DNA from: Planococcus shixiaomingii
GTDB taxonomy: Bacteria > Bacillota > Bacilli > Bacillales_A > Planococcaceae
DNA length: 64,000 nucleotides
NCBI RefSeq assembly: GCF_030413615.1
Contig: NZ_CP129236.1
Coordinates: forward strand, 3,704,001-3,768,000
Reading direction: 5' to 3'
Made by a program: the position numbers and the translations under genes. Under the pieces are notes generated by a model. That model searched no databases and was not told the origin of the DNA. It worked only from the letters and a program-made list of their open reading frames with translations. The first letter of the stretch is position 1; every line of letters begins with the position of its first letter. Below, in pieces: positions 8,319 to 16,794 of the stretch.

Positions 8319-8548
8319 CCGCCGCTCACTGGCGGAATGAACGCCGCAGCGTCCCCGTCTTCGAGAACATCGGTCGGCAAGGCGTATTCTTCGTTAATGG
8401 CGACCCGCGCCGAACCGTTTCCGAATCCCGGGTATTTGTCAGCCGCCCAGTGCATGAGGTCTTCGACCGTTTTACCGGCAAGGTCGGCCTGTTCCTGTGA
8501 CTTGCCCGTTAGTTCACGGAGCCCCGCGAAATAATGCAACGTGATCAT
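8315..8548 (-). CDS. moaD: Molybdopterin synthase small subunit MoaD
   Basis: 77 residues from the ATG at 8548, which overlaps the moaE stop as ATGA. It has the ubiquitin-like fold sequence ITLHYFAGLRELTGKSQEQ, then VAINEEYALP, and ends PPVSGG. The terminal glycine pair is adenylated by MoeB and carries the thiocarboxylate sulfur used by molybdopterin synthase with MoaE. A longer frame to 8608 is not needed and would overlap moaE heavily. Confidence 0.95.
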   Translation of the reverse strand: MITLHYFAGLRELTGKSQEQADLAGKTVEDLMHWAADKYPGFGNGSARVAINEEYALPTDVLEDGDAAAFIPPVSGG

Positions 8549-8985
8549 AACTTTTCCCCCTCCGGCTTTTTCTTTTGGTCGCCGATCCATTCTTCGCCGT
8601 CTTCCCAAATCTCTTTTTTCCAGATCGGCACGATTTCCTTGATTCGTTCGATAGCGTATTCGTTCGCTTCATACGCCGCTTTTCGGTGGGGCGACGACAC
8701 TGCGATGACGACGGCGATATCGCTAATCTGCAATTCGCCGATGCGGTGCGCAATGGCGGCTTTTGCGCCGGGCCACTGTTCTTCAATTTCTTGGCCGATC
8801 TGCTCCAGTTTCTTCTCAGCCATCGGAACGTACGCTTCATATGCAAGATACAACGTCCGGACCCCTTTTGTCCATTCACGGACATGGCCGGTGAAAAGAG
8901 TTACGGCGCCGGCTTCCGGACGCAACACTAGATCCGCGTAAGCTTGCGGATTGATCGGTTGGGATACTACTTCAAATGCTTTCAT
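8545..8985 (-). CDS. moaE: Molybdopterin synthase large subunit MoaE
   Basis: 146 residues from the ATG at 8985, with GGAAGG eight bases upstream; a GTG at 8994 is an alternative. It forms a heterotetramer with MoaD and inserts two sulfurs into precursor Z. Conserved family stretches are GAVTLFTGHVREWTKG, the active-site region LAYEAYVPMAEKKL, IAHRIGEL and AVSSPHRKAAYEANEYAIE. It overlaps the mobB stop (8972) by 14 bases and the moaD start by 4. Confidence 0.96.
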   Translation of the reverse strand: MKAFEVVSQPINPQAYADLVLRPEAGAVTLFTGHVREWTKGVRTLYLAYEAYVPMAEKKLEQIGQEIEEQWPGAKAAIAHRIGELQISDIAVVIAVSSPHRKAAYEANEYAIERIKEIVPIWKKEIWEDGEEWIGDQKKKPEGEKL

Positions 8986-9493
8986 CCTCTTCACCTTCCA
9001 TCCAGTTCAAAAACCATTTTTTTAGTTGCTGCAGGTCGTTCCGTTCCACCGTTCCAACTCCACCCATACGTAAGCTTTCCGGCACCACAACAAGCACTAT
9101 CCCTTTGAGTTCCTTTAATTCTTCCCAGTCTACTTCGGACCGGATAAGGACGATTTTATCGCAAGGCGCTTCTTTAAAGCCTTCAACAAAGACGACATCC
9201 GGCCCCGCCAAACTTGCCATTTCAAGCAATTCTTCCAAGTCGGCCTCTTCTTTTCGCTGGTGCAGCTGAATGACACCGCCTCCGTAAACGACGGAACTCG
9301 CTGCGCCATGCTCAAAAAAACGAGAACTGTCGGCTGTTGGTGAAGGCATGTCCGGTGCGCCTCCGTGGCCATGGTGCTTGACAGTTGAGACCGTCTTACC
9401 GTTTTCTTTTGCTATACCCATTAAGTGTTCGATCAATGCGGTCTTGCCGCTGTTTTTAAAGCCCACGACTTGCAGCACTTTTACAGCGTCCAT
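8972..9493 (-). CDS. mobB: Molybdopterin-guanine dinucleotide adaptor MobB
   Basis: 173 residues. It begins with the P-loop VVGFKNSGKTALIEHL, followed by TVKHHGHGG and VVYGGGVIQLHQ. MobB is a GTP-binding partner of MobA and is not strictly essential for guanine dinucleotide cofactor synthesis. It overlaps the end of moeA by 13 bases. The C-terminal region (residues 150-173) is acidic and variable. Confidence 0.92.
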   Translation of the reverse strand: MDAVKVLQVVGFKNSGKTALIEHLMGIAKENGKTVSTVKHHGHGGAPDMPSPTADSSRFFEHGAASSVVYGGGVIQLHQRKEEADLEELLEMASLAGPDVVFVEGFKEAPCDKIVLIRSEVDWEELKELKGIVLVVVPESLRMGGVGTVERNDLQQLKKWFLNWMEGEEDESI

Positions 9494-10734
9494 TTGCTCG
9501 CCCCTTCTTCCACGCCGAGAAGCAGCACATCAACCGTGGCTCCTGCCAGGTAGCCTCTTGTTCCGCCTGGAAGCACAATCAATGAGTTGCCACGGGCGAT
9601 GGACGATACCGCATTCGACATATTGAATCCGGCCGGTCGGACTGATGCACCGTCGTAGCTTGCCCGGATAAAGCGGGTGAACGGGTTCGCTTTTCTGAAA
9701 TCTTCCGAAAGCACTGCTTGGGTCCGCGGCAGGTATAGTTTGTCCGCCCCCATCATTTTCAAAATGGCCGGTCGGACAAACAGTTCAAAGCCGGTAAAGC
9801 ACGCCGACGGGTTGCCGGACAAGCCGAATAAAAATTTGCCATCTGCCACGGCCACTGTCGTAACGCTTCCGGGGCGCATGGCGACTTTATTGAACAGCAC
9901 TTCTGCACCTAAGCGCTCATAGATAGCAGGCAGAAAGTCGAAATCGCCGACCGAAACGCCGCCCGTCGTGATTAGGACATCCGTTTCTTCGGCTGCCTGC
10001 TTCACTACGCTGAAGCTTTCATCCAGCTCATCCGCCGACATGCCGTACGTTTTGCAGCCGATCCCCATGCGCGCGAGCTGCGCGGCAATCATCGGGCCGT
10101 TGCTGTTGCGGATTTTCCCCGGAACGAGCGGTTCGCTGACGTCGAGGAGTTCAGTTCCGGTCGACAAAATGCCGACCACCGGACGCTTCGCCACCTCTAC
10201 CTGCGCATAGCCGAATGTTGCCAATACTGCTATCGTTCCCGGGTGGATAAAGCTGCCGCTTCCAATGACCGCGTCGCCTTCTTTCATGTCTTCGCCTTGC
10301 AGCGAAACGTTTTCAAGCGGACCAAACGGTTTCCGGATGGTGAATGATTCACCCGAATCAACCGTCTGCTCGAACATGACGACGGCATCCGTTCCAGCCG
10401 GCAGCGGCGCACCTGTCATGATGCGAACGGCCTGCTGCTTCTCCGCCGTCTTTCCGGAGACGGCTCCAGCGCCGATATGGTCGATGACTTCGAACTGGAT
10501 CCGGTTGTCGCCTGATGCCCCGGCCGAATCCGCTGACCGGATGGCAAAGCCATCATAAGGCGAGCGGTTGAACGGCGGCACGTCATGCGTGGCCTTTATC
10601 GGCTCCGCCAAGATGCGGCCGTAGCTGTCGTGAAGCACCACTCTCTCTGTTCCAAGCGCCTGCGCTTTATTGATGACGCGCTCCACGGCTTCTGATACCG
10701 GGATCGGTTTACGGTGTTCCACCACTGCTCTCAA
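9481..10734 (-). CDS. moeA: Molybdopterin molybdenumtransferase MoeA
   Basis: 417 residues. MoeA inserts molybdate into adenylated molybdopterin. Domain order is typical: residues 1-60 and 150-185 ([16 protein letters not shown]), the MoCF-fold domain with STGTELLDV, the [14 protein letters not shown] motif and [18 protein letters not shown], then the C-terminal beta domain. It is first in the six-gene operon. Its start lies 55 bases from the divergent moaC start, and the two promoters must overlap in that gap (a TATACT hexamer is at 10753). Confidence 0.95.
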   Translation of the reverse strand: MRAVVEHRKPIPVSEAVERVINKAQALGTERVVLHDSYGRILAEPIKATHDVPPFNRSPYDGFAIRSADSAGASGDNRIQFEVIDHIGAGAVSGKTAEKQQAVRIMTGAPLPAGTDAVVMFEQTVDSGESFTIRKPFGPLENVSLQGEDMKEGDAVIGSGSFIHPGTIAVLATFGYAQVEVAKRPVVGILSTGTELLDVSEPLVPGKIRNSNGPMIAAQLARMGIGCKTYGMSADELDESFSVVKQAAEETDVLITTGGVSVGDFDFLPAIYERLGAEVLFNKVAMRPGSVTTVAVADGKFLFGLSGNPSACFTGFELFVRPAILKMMGADKLYLPRTQAVLSEDFRKANPFTRFIRASYDGASVRPAGFNMSNAVSSIARGNSLIVLPGGTRGYLAGATVDVLLLGVEEGASKWTL

Positions 10735-10789
10735 CTCCTCCGCCAGTTCTGCTATACTGGACCTAATCTATTTTGAAAGGATGATTTCT

Positions 10790-11278
10790 TTGTCTGAACT
10801 GACGCATTTCAATGACCAAGGCCGTGCCAAGATGGTCGACGTTTCCGAAAAACAAGACACGGTCCGCACCGCGCGCGCCAAAACTTCCGTCGTGATAAAT
10901 GAAGCCATATACCGCCAGATCAAGGACGGCACCAATAAAAAAGGAGACGTCTTTGCAGTGGCGCAAGTGGCTGGCATCATGGCCGCCAAAAATACAGCGC
11001 AGATCATTCCGATGTGCCACCCGCTCGCGTTAAGCGGCGTCGATATCCGGTTTGACTGGAATGTCGATGAAACGAATGGCCATTTTGAAGTGGTTTTATT
11101 CGCCACGGTCAAAACGAAAGGGCCGACTGGTGTCGAAATGGAAGCCCTCACTGCTGCCACTGCCGCGGCGCTGACGATTTACGATATGTGCAAGGCGGCC
11201 GGCAAGGAAATGGTCATTGGACCGACGATGCTGCTTGAGAAAACCGGCGGCAAGTCCGGCGATTATTCCCGCGGCTGA
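10790..11278 (+). CDS. moaC: Cyclic pyranopterin monophosphate synthase MoaC
   Basis: 162 residues. MoaC converts the MoaA product to cyclic pyranopterin monophosphate. The start is taken as the TTG at 10790, giving [20 protein letters not shown], which lines up with the family. The ATG at 10781 touches its AAAGG site and is a less likely alternative. The catalytic motifs [17 protein letters not shown] and [19 protein letters not shown] are complete, as is [11 protein letters not shown] at the end. It is transcribed against the other moa genes and its stop overlaps the end of moaB by 16 bases. Confidence 0.95.
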   Translation: MSELTHFNDQGRAKMVDVSEKQDTVRTARAKTSVVINEAIYRQIKDGTNKKGDVFAVAQVAGIMAAKNTAQIIPMCHPLALSGVDIRFDWNVDETNGHFEVVLFATVKTKGPTGVEMEALTAATAAALTIYDMCKAAGKEMVIGPTMLLEKTGGKSGDYSRG

Positions 11279-11778
11279 CGGTGCTTCGTCAATTCAAAGA
11301 CGATATGCCGGATTTCCGGCAAGATGAGCCGCTCCATCGCCAGCTTTACAGCCCCGCGGGATCCCGGCAGGACAAAGATGGCTTTGTCCTTAGCCACACC
11401 TGCCGCCGCGCGGCTCAGAAGCGCTTTTGTGCCGACGTCTTCCGCAAAACTAACGTAACGGAACAGTTCGCCGAAACCGTCTAACTGCTTCTCAAACAGC
11501 GGGATGACAGCTTCCAGCGTTACATCGCGTTTGGCAATCCCTGTCCCGCCGGTCGTGATGATGGCATCCACTTCTTCCAGCTCTAACCACTCATTCACCT
11601 TCTGCCGGATGCGTTCTTTGTCATCCGGCACAATTTCGTAAGCCGCAACTTTCAGCCCTTTTATCTGCGCTAGTTCCTGTACGAGCTTCCCGCCCATGTC
11701 GGTCGCTTCGGTTCGTGTATCGCTGACCGTCAGCACCGCTAGGCGGATTTGTTTTTCAAGCTGAAAATTCTCAGACAT
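11263..11778 (-). CDS. moaB: MoaB/Mog-type molybdopterin adenylyltransferase
   Basis: 171 residues. MoaB-type proteins adenylate molybdopterin before MoeA inserts the metal. The MoCF fold shows [12 protein letters not shown], the [13 protein letters not shown] motif that binds molybdopterin, and [19 protein letters not shown]. It is 20 bases downstream of the moeB-like gene and in the same direction, so the two form a small operon that converges on moaC. Confidence 0.93.
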   Translation of the reverse strand: MSENFQLEKQIRLAVLTVSDTRTEATDMGGKLVQELAQIKGLKVAAYEIVPDDKERIRQKVNEWLELEEVDAIITTGGTGIAKRDVTLEAVIPLFEKQLDGFGELFRYVSFAEDVGTKALLSRAAAGVAKDKAIFVLPGSRGAVKLAMERLILPEIRHIVFELTKHRQPRE

Positions 11779-11798
11779 CGCACTTCTTCCTTTCCGGT

Positions 11799-12818
11799 TT
11801 ACCCGAACAATTGATGATACAGTTTCCTGCCTTCCGAAACATTGCGGATGCCGTGAATCAGCAGACGGCCGTTTCCGAACAACACCATCCGATGTCCAAA
11901 AGCGTGCAGCTCCACAAAATAAGGCGTGCGCTTCATTTCGGCATCCAATTGTCGCCCTGCTTTTTCAGCGTCTTCCAGCGTGATCGGCCGCTTTGGATCC
12001 GGCAGCACCTGTACAGCGTCCCTGCCGCATAATACGGCGTAAGTGCGCTGCGCGGCTGGTTGGAGCGACGGGAAGCTTGGCGTTTCGCCGCACGTTTCGC
12101 AAGCAGGATTTTTGATGCGGGAGATTCCGATATCTAATTGCGTATTGTCCCATAAGTTGAAATGATGGACCTTTTTGCGCATCGCTTCCCGGTTGCCGGT
12201 CAGCCACTTCAGCGCTTCTGTGCATTGAAGCGCTGAAGTCACCTGGACAGCGGGCGAAATGATGCCGACGATGTCGCATGTTTCATTGACTGCAGGCAAG
12301 ACCGGAAGCAGGCAGCGGAAACAGCCGGTTTCTCCCGGGATGAATGGAAAGACGACGCCGGAACTGCCGACGCACGCGCCGTAGATCCACGGCACTCCGT
12401 GTTTAACGGAGGCATCGTTGATGAGCAGGCGGGTTTCGAAATTGTCCGTCGCGTCCATGACGAGCGCGCTTGTCGCGATCAGCTTTTCCATCAGTACGGC
12501 ATCCAGGTTATCGAGGTAGGTGAAAAGCCGCAGGTCGCTTCGAATCGCCTTCAGCCTCTTTTCGGCCGCCGCCACTTTCGGCAGCATATTCTCCGCGTCT
12601 TCTTCCGTGAACAGCTGCTGGCGCTGCAAATTCGTCACTTCGACGTAATCGCGGTCGACCAGATGGATTTCACCGACGCCTGCGCGCGCCAACGTTTCGG
12701 CAATCGCCGAACCGAGTGCGCCGCAGCCGACAATCGTGACAGTGGCTTCTTCCAGCCCTTCCTGGCCGCTGTGTCCTATCGGTTTGAATAACGTCTGTCT
12801 GGAATAGCGCTCATCCAT
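11799..12818 (-). CDS. moeB: ThiF/MoeB family adenylyltransferase
   Basis: 339 residues from the ATG at 12818, which has GGGGGG seven bases upstream. E1-like enzymes of this family adenylate the C-terminal glycine of MoaD (MoeB) or ThiS (ThiF). It has the nucleotide motif VTIVGCGALGSAIAE, the conserved RQTLF arginine region, DATDNFETRLLIND, and the zinc cysteine pairs CFRC and CETC. A C-terminal tail of about 80 residues after the second zinc pair looks like a degenerate extra domain without a rhodanese cysteine motif. Operon context points to MoaD activation. It may also serve thiamine synthesis. Confidence 0.88.
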   Translation of the reverse strand: MDERYSRQTLFKPIGHSGQEGLEEATVTIVGCGALGSAIAETLARAGVGEIHLVDRDYVEVTNLQRQQLFTEEDAENMLPKVAAAEKRLKAIRSDLRLFTYLDNLDAVLMEKLIATSALVMDATDNFETRLLINDASVKHGVPWIYGACVGSSGVVFPFIPGETGCFRCLLPVLPAVNETCDIVGIISPAVQVTSALQCTEALKWLTGNREAMRKKVHHFNLWDNTQLDIGISRIKNPACETCGETPSFPSLQPAAQRTYAVLCGRDAVQVLPDPKRPITLEDAEKAGRQLDAEMKRTPYFVELHAFGHRMVLFGNGRLLIHGIRNVSEGRKLYHQLFG

Positions 12819-12980
12819 TGGCAATCCCCCCTTTCCTGAAAGTTTGTTTTTCTTCTATTAAGTTCTCCATTACTCCTATTCTTTCCGATGCAAGTCTCCC
12901 TGTTTCTCCTTCTCCGCTTTTAAGCAAAGAACGAGAAATACGTGAGCTTCCTGGCTTCTTGCGAAAGCTAGGCCCGGAGC

Positions 12981-13020
12981 GAGTTGTAAAAGCACATTTT
13001 GTTGATTCAGCTTACAACTC
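12981..13020. other. Hairpin overlapping the modC stop codon
   Basis: GAGTTGTAA and TTACAACTC pair across a 22-base loop. The modC stop codon (13012-13014) is inside one arm. There is no T-run, so simple termination is unlikely. It may protect the 3' end of the mod mRNA. Confidence 0.4.
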
Positions 13021-13644
13021 TTCCGTCATATGCCCTTTTTCGATCCGGACGACGCGGTCCGCCAGCCGTTCCGCGTCCGCTTTCCGGTGAGTGACGAAAA
13101 TCACTGGAATCTTCCAGCGTTCATGGATGCGCAGCAGTTCGTCCTGGCAGCGCTTCGTATTGTCGTCATCGAGTGCCGAAAACGGCTCATCGAGCAATAA
13201 CAGATCAGGCTTCGCGGCCAATGCGCGCGTCAACGCCACGCGCTGCTTTTCCCCGCCTGAAATCTGGTGCGGGTATTTCGGCAGCAGCTTCTGGATGCCG
13301 AGTATGTTCGTCAGTTCCGTGACATGCGACAAGTCTGAACCGCGAGCCGTTCCGTATAAGATATTTTCTTCTATAGATAAATGCGGGAACAAGGCATAGT
13401 CCTGGAACAGGTAGCCCACTTTCCGCTTCTGGATTTTCAGCGGTTTTTTTCCTTCATTGTAAAACTCCCGGCTGTTCAAGGTGATTTCGCCCCGGTCCGG
13501 ATGGACAATGCCCGCGATGCAATTGAGCAAAGTCGTCTTGCCGGAGCCTGATGAACCGACAAGCGCCATGATTTCATCATGCAGCTGGAATTGGATAGCC
13601 AGCTCAAAATGCTCCAAGCTTTTTTGAAAATCTACTGTCAGCAT
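13012..13644 (-). CDS. modC: Molybdate ABC transporter ATP-binding protein
   Basis: 210 residues. It has Walker A GSSGSGKTT, the signature ISGGEKQRVALTRAL, Walker B LLLLDEPF and the H-loop FVTH. It powers the ModB permease. The usual ModC is about 350 residues because a C-terminal TOBE/MOP domain binds molybdate and regulates the ATPase. Here the protein stops right after the ATPase domain (VVRIEKGHMTEEL), so that regulatory domain is absent. It lies 6 bases after modB. Confidence 0.88.
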   Translation of the reverse strand: MLTVDFQKSLEHFELAIQFQLHDEIMALVGSSGSGKTTLLNCIAGIVHPDRGEITLNSREFYNEGKKPLKIQKRKVGYLFQDYALFPHLSIEENILYGTARGSDLSHVTELTNILGIQKLLPKYPHQISGGEKQRVALTRALAAKPDLLLLDEPFSALDDDNTKRCQDELLRIHERWKIPVIFVTHRKADAERLADRVVRIEKGHMTEEL

Positions 13645-13650
13645 ATGCGC

Positions 13651-14334
13651 TCATTCCCTTCCAATGCGAACCGCCGTTTTTTTGCGCCAGTAATTGACCC
13701 AGGTGATCGCCGCGATTCCGACAGCCGAAATCACAATGACCCAGAACGCCGCTTTTTCCATCTGCCCCGCTTCGTAGGCAAAGTAAATAGCGAGCGGCAC
13801 CGTTTCCGTCACTTCCGGTATGTAGCCGGCAATCATCAACGTTGCGCCGAATTCGCCGATGCCCCGGGCAAACGCCAGGATCAAGCCGGCAAGAATCCCA
13901 GGCCAGGCGAGCGGAAACGTGATGGTCCGGAACACCCGCCATTCGGAAACGCCCATCGTCCGGGCAACGTTTTCCCAGCGCGGGTCCACTTTTTCAAAAG
14001 CCGCCATGACGCTTTGGTACATGAGCGGCAGCGAAACGACAAACGAAGCGATGGCCGCACCGACCCATGTGAAGACGACCCGAAATCCGAACCAGTCCTC
14101 AAGCAGGCTCCCGATTGGTCCGTTCGCCCCGAACAGCACGATCAGCCCAAAGCCGATGACTGTCGGCGGAAGGACCAGCGGCAGCAGGATCAGCGCATCA
14201 ACCGCACTCTTGCCGACGAACTCGCGCCGGCTCATCAAACGTGCCAGGGCGATGCTGACGATAAAGACGAAAAACGTGGAAATGGCGGCGACTTTCAGCG
14301 ATAAAAACAGCGGCGACATATCGTAGGGCATCAT
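13651..14334 (-). CDS. modB: Molybdate ABC transporter permease
   Basis: 227 residues with five to six membrane segments and the binding-protein-dependent permease motif around VARTMGVSEWRVFRTITFPL (EAA loop). LPLVLPPTVIGFGLIVLFG is typical of ModB. It forms the membrane channel for molybdate with ModA and ModC. The start ATG overlaps the modA stop (4 bases). Confidence 0.93.
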   Translation of the reverse strand: MMPYDMSPLFLSLKVAAISTFFVFIVSIALARLMSRREFVGKSAVDALILLPLVLPPTVIGFGLIVLFGANGPIGSLLEDWFGFRVVFTWVGAAIASFVVSLPLMYQSVMAAFEKVDPRWENVARTMGVSEWRVFRTITFPLAWPGILAGLILAFARGIGEFGATLMIAGYIPEVTETVPLAIYFAYEAGQMEKAAFWVIVISAVGIAAITWVNYWRKKTAVRIGRE

Positions 14335-15107
14335 GATTCGTCTCCGCTAGCGGGAATAAAACCGAATTCCTTAAAGAGTTTTTGGCCATCGGGTCCCGCT
14401 AGAAAATTCAAGAAGGCCTCTGCAGCTTCACGGTTTTTGCTGTCGGCCGCGATGCCTCCCGGATAGACGACCGGCTGGATGTCTTCAGGAAACTCCGCGA
14501 TTCCCGCTATTTTTTCCGACATCACCGCATCAGACGAATAGACGATGCCGAGTTCCGCGTTCCCACTCTCTACGTAGGTCAAAACTTGCCGTGCATCTTT
14601 GGCGTAAATCAGCTTGCCGTCGAGCGCTTCCCATAACCCGAGGCTGTCGAGCGCTTCTTTTGTATAGCGGCCGAGCGGCACGCTTTCCGGTTCGCCGACC
14701 GCAATGGTTTCATCTGTCGTTTTCAACAGCTCTTCAAAATTTGCACTTCCCGCCAAACCATCCGCCGACGCCAGCACGAGCCGGTTTTTCGCAAATGGCA
14801 CGACGCTGTCTTTTTCGATCAGGTCCGTGTCACTCAATGCTTTCATGTCGCTTTCACTCGCAGACAAAAAGAGGTCCACCGGTGCGCCTTGCTCCATTTG
14901 GCTTCGCAACTTGCTTGACGATCCGTAGTTGAACACCAGTTCCGTCCCCGGCTCAGCTTTCCCAAATTCCGCTGCCGCTTTTTCCATGACGCCGGTTAAG
15001 CTCGAAGCCGTGGAAACCATCAGTTTATTGTTCTTTTCGGCTGCCGGCTGTCCGCAAGCTCCCAGCAAAAAGGCCGTAATTATTATTAAGAGCGCTAATT
15101 TTTTCAT
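14331..15107 (-). CDS. modA: Molybdate-binding lipoprotein ModA
   Basis: 258 residues. The signal peptide ends in the lipobox LLGACG, so the protein is anchored outside the membrane. The family stretches VSTASSLTGVMEKAAAEFGK (oxyanion-binding serines), DLFLSASESDMKAL and NAELGIVYSSDA match ModA. It captures molybdate and feeds ModBC. It is first in modABC, and the mod operon together with the moa genes makes a near-complete cofactor supply island. Confidence 0.94.
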   Translation of the reverse strand: MKKLALLIIITAFLLGACGQPAAEKNNKLMVSTASSLTGVMEKAAAEFGKAEPGTELVFNYGSSSKLRSQMEQGAPVDLFLSASESDMKALSDTDLIEKDSVVPFAKNRLVLASADGLAGSANFEELLKTTDETIAVGEPESVPLGRYTKEALDSLGLWEALDGKLIYAKDARQVLTYVESGNAELGIVYSSDAVMSEKIAGIAEFPEDIQPVVYPGGIAADSKNREAAEAFLNFLAGPDGQKLFKEFGFIPASGDES

Positions 15108-15192
15108 TAATCTAACTCCTCTATCCTCAAAGCTAAAGTACCGACTTTTTTATGTCAACCTTTTGGAATCCCAAGCGCCTTGTCTGGTGCCT

Positions 15193-15468
15193 CTTATATA
15201 AGTTGAATTTAATTTCTTAACTATTGGTATTCCGCAAAACAGCTGCGCTAAAAGATATGCTCCTGCAGCGTTTCACGCTTCGTCGCTTACACTGCCCCGC
15301 TGGAGTCTCCGCTTTTTTGCTCCATACCAAGAGATTTCTTAGCGCGGCGCGGCCATGGGCTAGGCGAAGCAAGAAGACGAGTGGTCTTCTCGGCTTATTG
15401 CTAAAGCCATGCCCTAAGCGGCCGAAGCGGTGTGGAAAAGAATAATTCTTTAGTTCAACTTATATAGT
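15193..15468. repeat. Dispersed inverted-repeat element, copy A
   Basis: The 13-bp terminal inverted repeats TATATAAGTTGAA (15195-15207) and TTCAACTTATATA (15454-15466) bound about 270 bases of non-coding DNA. Read on the minus strand it matches copy B at 48195-48352 in many blocks, for example ACCGCTTCGG, AAGCCGAGAAGA, CACTCGTCTT and GCTTCGC-TAGCCC. There is no transposase, so it looks like a MITE or another small intergenic repeat family. Confidence 0.65.
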
Positions 15469-15550
15469 AAAATAATTTGATTATTCCATTGTAACAGCTT
15501 CTTTTATTCGTTAAAATGAATCATGTTAGAAAATTAAATAAACTACAGAT

Positions 15551-15657
15551 CCTTATCAAGAGAGGCAGAGGGAATGGCCCGATGACGCCCGGCAACCGCT
15601 ATAGCTTTTATAGTATGGTGCCAAATCCAGCAGGACGATTTGTCCTGAGAGATGGGG
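15551..15657 (+). ncRNA. SAM riboswitch (S-box, SAM-I)
   Basis: The region carries the S-box core blocks in order: CTTATCAAGAGAGGCAGAGG, GGCCCGATGACGCCCGGCAA, GGTGCCAAATCC, and TGAGAGATGGGG, which closes P1 against CTTATC. Downstream, GGAAGAGT at 15656 can pair with ACTCTTCC at 15684 as an antiterminator, and the terminator at 15681-15715 is the alternative fold. High SAM should therefore switch off the following molybdopterin oxidoreductase. Confidence 0.93.
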
Positions 15658-15680
15658 AAGAGTGTGTATTTGCGATATCC

Positions 15681-15716
15681 AAAACTCTTCCTTATTACAG
15701 GGAAGAGTTTTTTATT
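15681..15716 (+). terminator. SAM riboswitch expression-platform terminator
   Basis: AAAACTCTTCC pairs with GGAAGAGTTTT and runs into TTTTATTTT, 16 bases before the oxidoreductase ATG. Confidence 0.9.
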
Positions 15717-15732
15717 TTAAAGGAGTGATGGG

Positions 15733-16401
15733 ATGAAATTGAATAAAGCAGAACGCATCAAACGGACGCGAGTGCCAAACGTCGATCCTGCTCTGGCAGA
15801 ACGGCTGCCTCCAGGCCAAGTACTGACCGAGCGTTTCCCGGTTCTTCATGAAGGCGAAGTGCCGGTGTACGACATGAACGAATGGACGTTGAAAATCTTT
15901 GGGCAGACCGACCGGGAAGTGGTGCTGTCTTACGACGATATTAAGAACTTGCCGCAAACGACGGTCACTCGCGATATCCACTGCGTCACCCGCTGGTCGC
16001 GTTTTGACAACACGTTCACCGGCGTCCGTTTTCAGGATTTGCTGAAGGAACTTGGCATTACGCCTAAAAGCAAATACGTCATGCTGCACGGCGACTATGA
16101 TTACACGACGAACGTGCTGCTCAGTGACCTGGACCGGGAAGACGTGTTGCTTGCCCACTCCCTTGACGGCGAACCGTTGACGGCCAAGCACGGCTTTCCG
16201 CTCCGTTTCGTCGTGCCCCACCTTTACTTCTGGAAGAGCGTCAAATGGGTGCGCGGCATCGAGTTTATTGATGAAAACCAGCCGGGCTTCTGGGAACAGA
16301 ACGGCTTTCATTTGAACGGCGATCCGTTTAAAGAAGAACGCTTTTCCGGCGAGGATCTGGAGATTCCGGATGACGAGTGGGAAAAGAAGGAGTTCGACTG
16401 A
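15733..16401 (+). CDS. Sulfite oxidase-like molybdopterin oxidoreductase
   Basis: 222 residues, with AAAGGAGTG upstream. It is the oxidoreductase molybdopterin-binding domain alone, of the YuiH type. The conserved cysteine that ligates molybdenum is in DIHCVTRWSRFD, and LAHSLDGEPLTAKHGFPLRF, then VPHLYFWKSVKW, complete the pocket. It lacks a signal peptide and the dimerisation domain of true sulfite oxidases, so it is cytoplasmic. The natural substrate of this subfamily is uncertain. Its control by a SAM riboswitch, with the cofactor genes next door, points to sulfur or methionine metabolism, for example reduction of a sulfoxide as MsrP does. Confidence 0.85.
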   Translation: MKLNKAERIKRTRVPNVDPALAERLPPGQVLTERFPVLHEGEVPVYDMNEWTLKIFGQTDREVVLSYDDIKNLPQTTVTRDIHCVTRWSRFDNTFTGVRFQDLLKELGITPKSKYVMLHGDYDYTTNVLLSDLDREDVLLAHSLDGEPLTAKHGFPLRFVVPHLYFWKSVKWVRGIEFIDENQPGFWEQNGFHLNGDPFKEERFSGEDLEIPDDEWEKKEFD

Positions 16402-16412
16402 TTTCGCGGTTT

Positions 16413-16500
16413 GGCCAGCAACTGTACGGATTCGGACAGTATTCCGCCCAAATTGAACAGTATTTCAACAAGTTTGGACAGTATTCTCCTTTTTTCGGAC
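16413..16500. repeat. 21-bp periodic intergenic array 1
   Basis: The hexamers GGCCAG, GGACAG, GAACAG, GGACAG and GGACAA start at 16413, 16434, 16455, 16476 and 16497, exactly 21 bp apart. Units two to four share GnACAGTATT. It lies between two convergent genes. Confidence 0.7.
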
Positions 16501-16511
16501 AATAAAACAAG

Positions 16512-16546
16512 AAGAAGGCCAGGTCGAATTTCGACCTGGCCTTCTT
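16512..16546. terminator. Bidirectional terminator
   Basis: A 17-bp perfect stem (AAGAAGGCCAGGTCGAA with its complement) lies between the convergent oxidoreductase and XRE genes. Confidence 0.8.
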
Positions 16547-16555
16547 ACTCGTTTT

Positions 16556-16780
16556 TTATTGCGCTTGCGTGCTTTCCTCCTGTTGGTATTCCAACAGATC
16601 TCCGGGCTGACAGTCCAACGCTTTGCAAATCGCTTCCAAAGTGGACAGCCGGACAGCCTTCGCCTTGCCGTTTTTCAGGATGGACAAGTTCGCCATGGTG
16701 ATACCGACGCGCTCAGATAGTTCGGTCACGCTCATTTTCCGCTTCGCCAGCATAACGTCTACGTTAATGATAATCGCCAT
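16556..16780 (-). CDS. XRE/YozG-type small transcriptional regulator, copy 1
   Basis: 74 residues, almost all helix-turn-helix: VMLAKRKMSVTELSERVG, then ITMANLSILKNGKAKAVRLS and CKALDCQPGDLLEY. The C-terminal eight residues are variable. It follows a DUF2975 membrane protein gene by 14 bases, the arrangement of B. subtilis yoaS/yozG. It is 69 of 74 residues identical to copy 2 at 17365-17589. It probably represses its own operon. The signal sensed is unknown. Confidence 0.88.
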   Translation of the reverse strand: MAIIINVDVMLAKRKMSVTELSERVGITMANLSILKNGKAKAVRLSTLEAICKALDCQPGDLLEYQQEESTQAQ

Positions 16781-16794
16781 AATTTCACCTCAGA

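Noticed and set aside
15224..15445. 73-residue plus-strand ORF between modA and the SAM riboswitch
   Set aside because: It lies wholly within inverted-repeat element copy A and has no ribosome site.
16413..16500. CRISPR-like array
   Set aside because: Units are 20-21 bp in total with no constant repeat plus unique spacer structure, and no cas genes exist in the window. The same applies to the arrays at 21321 and 52804.
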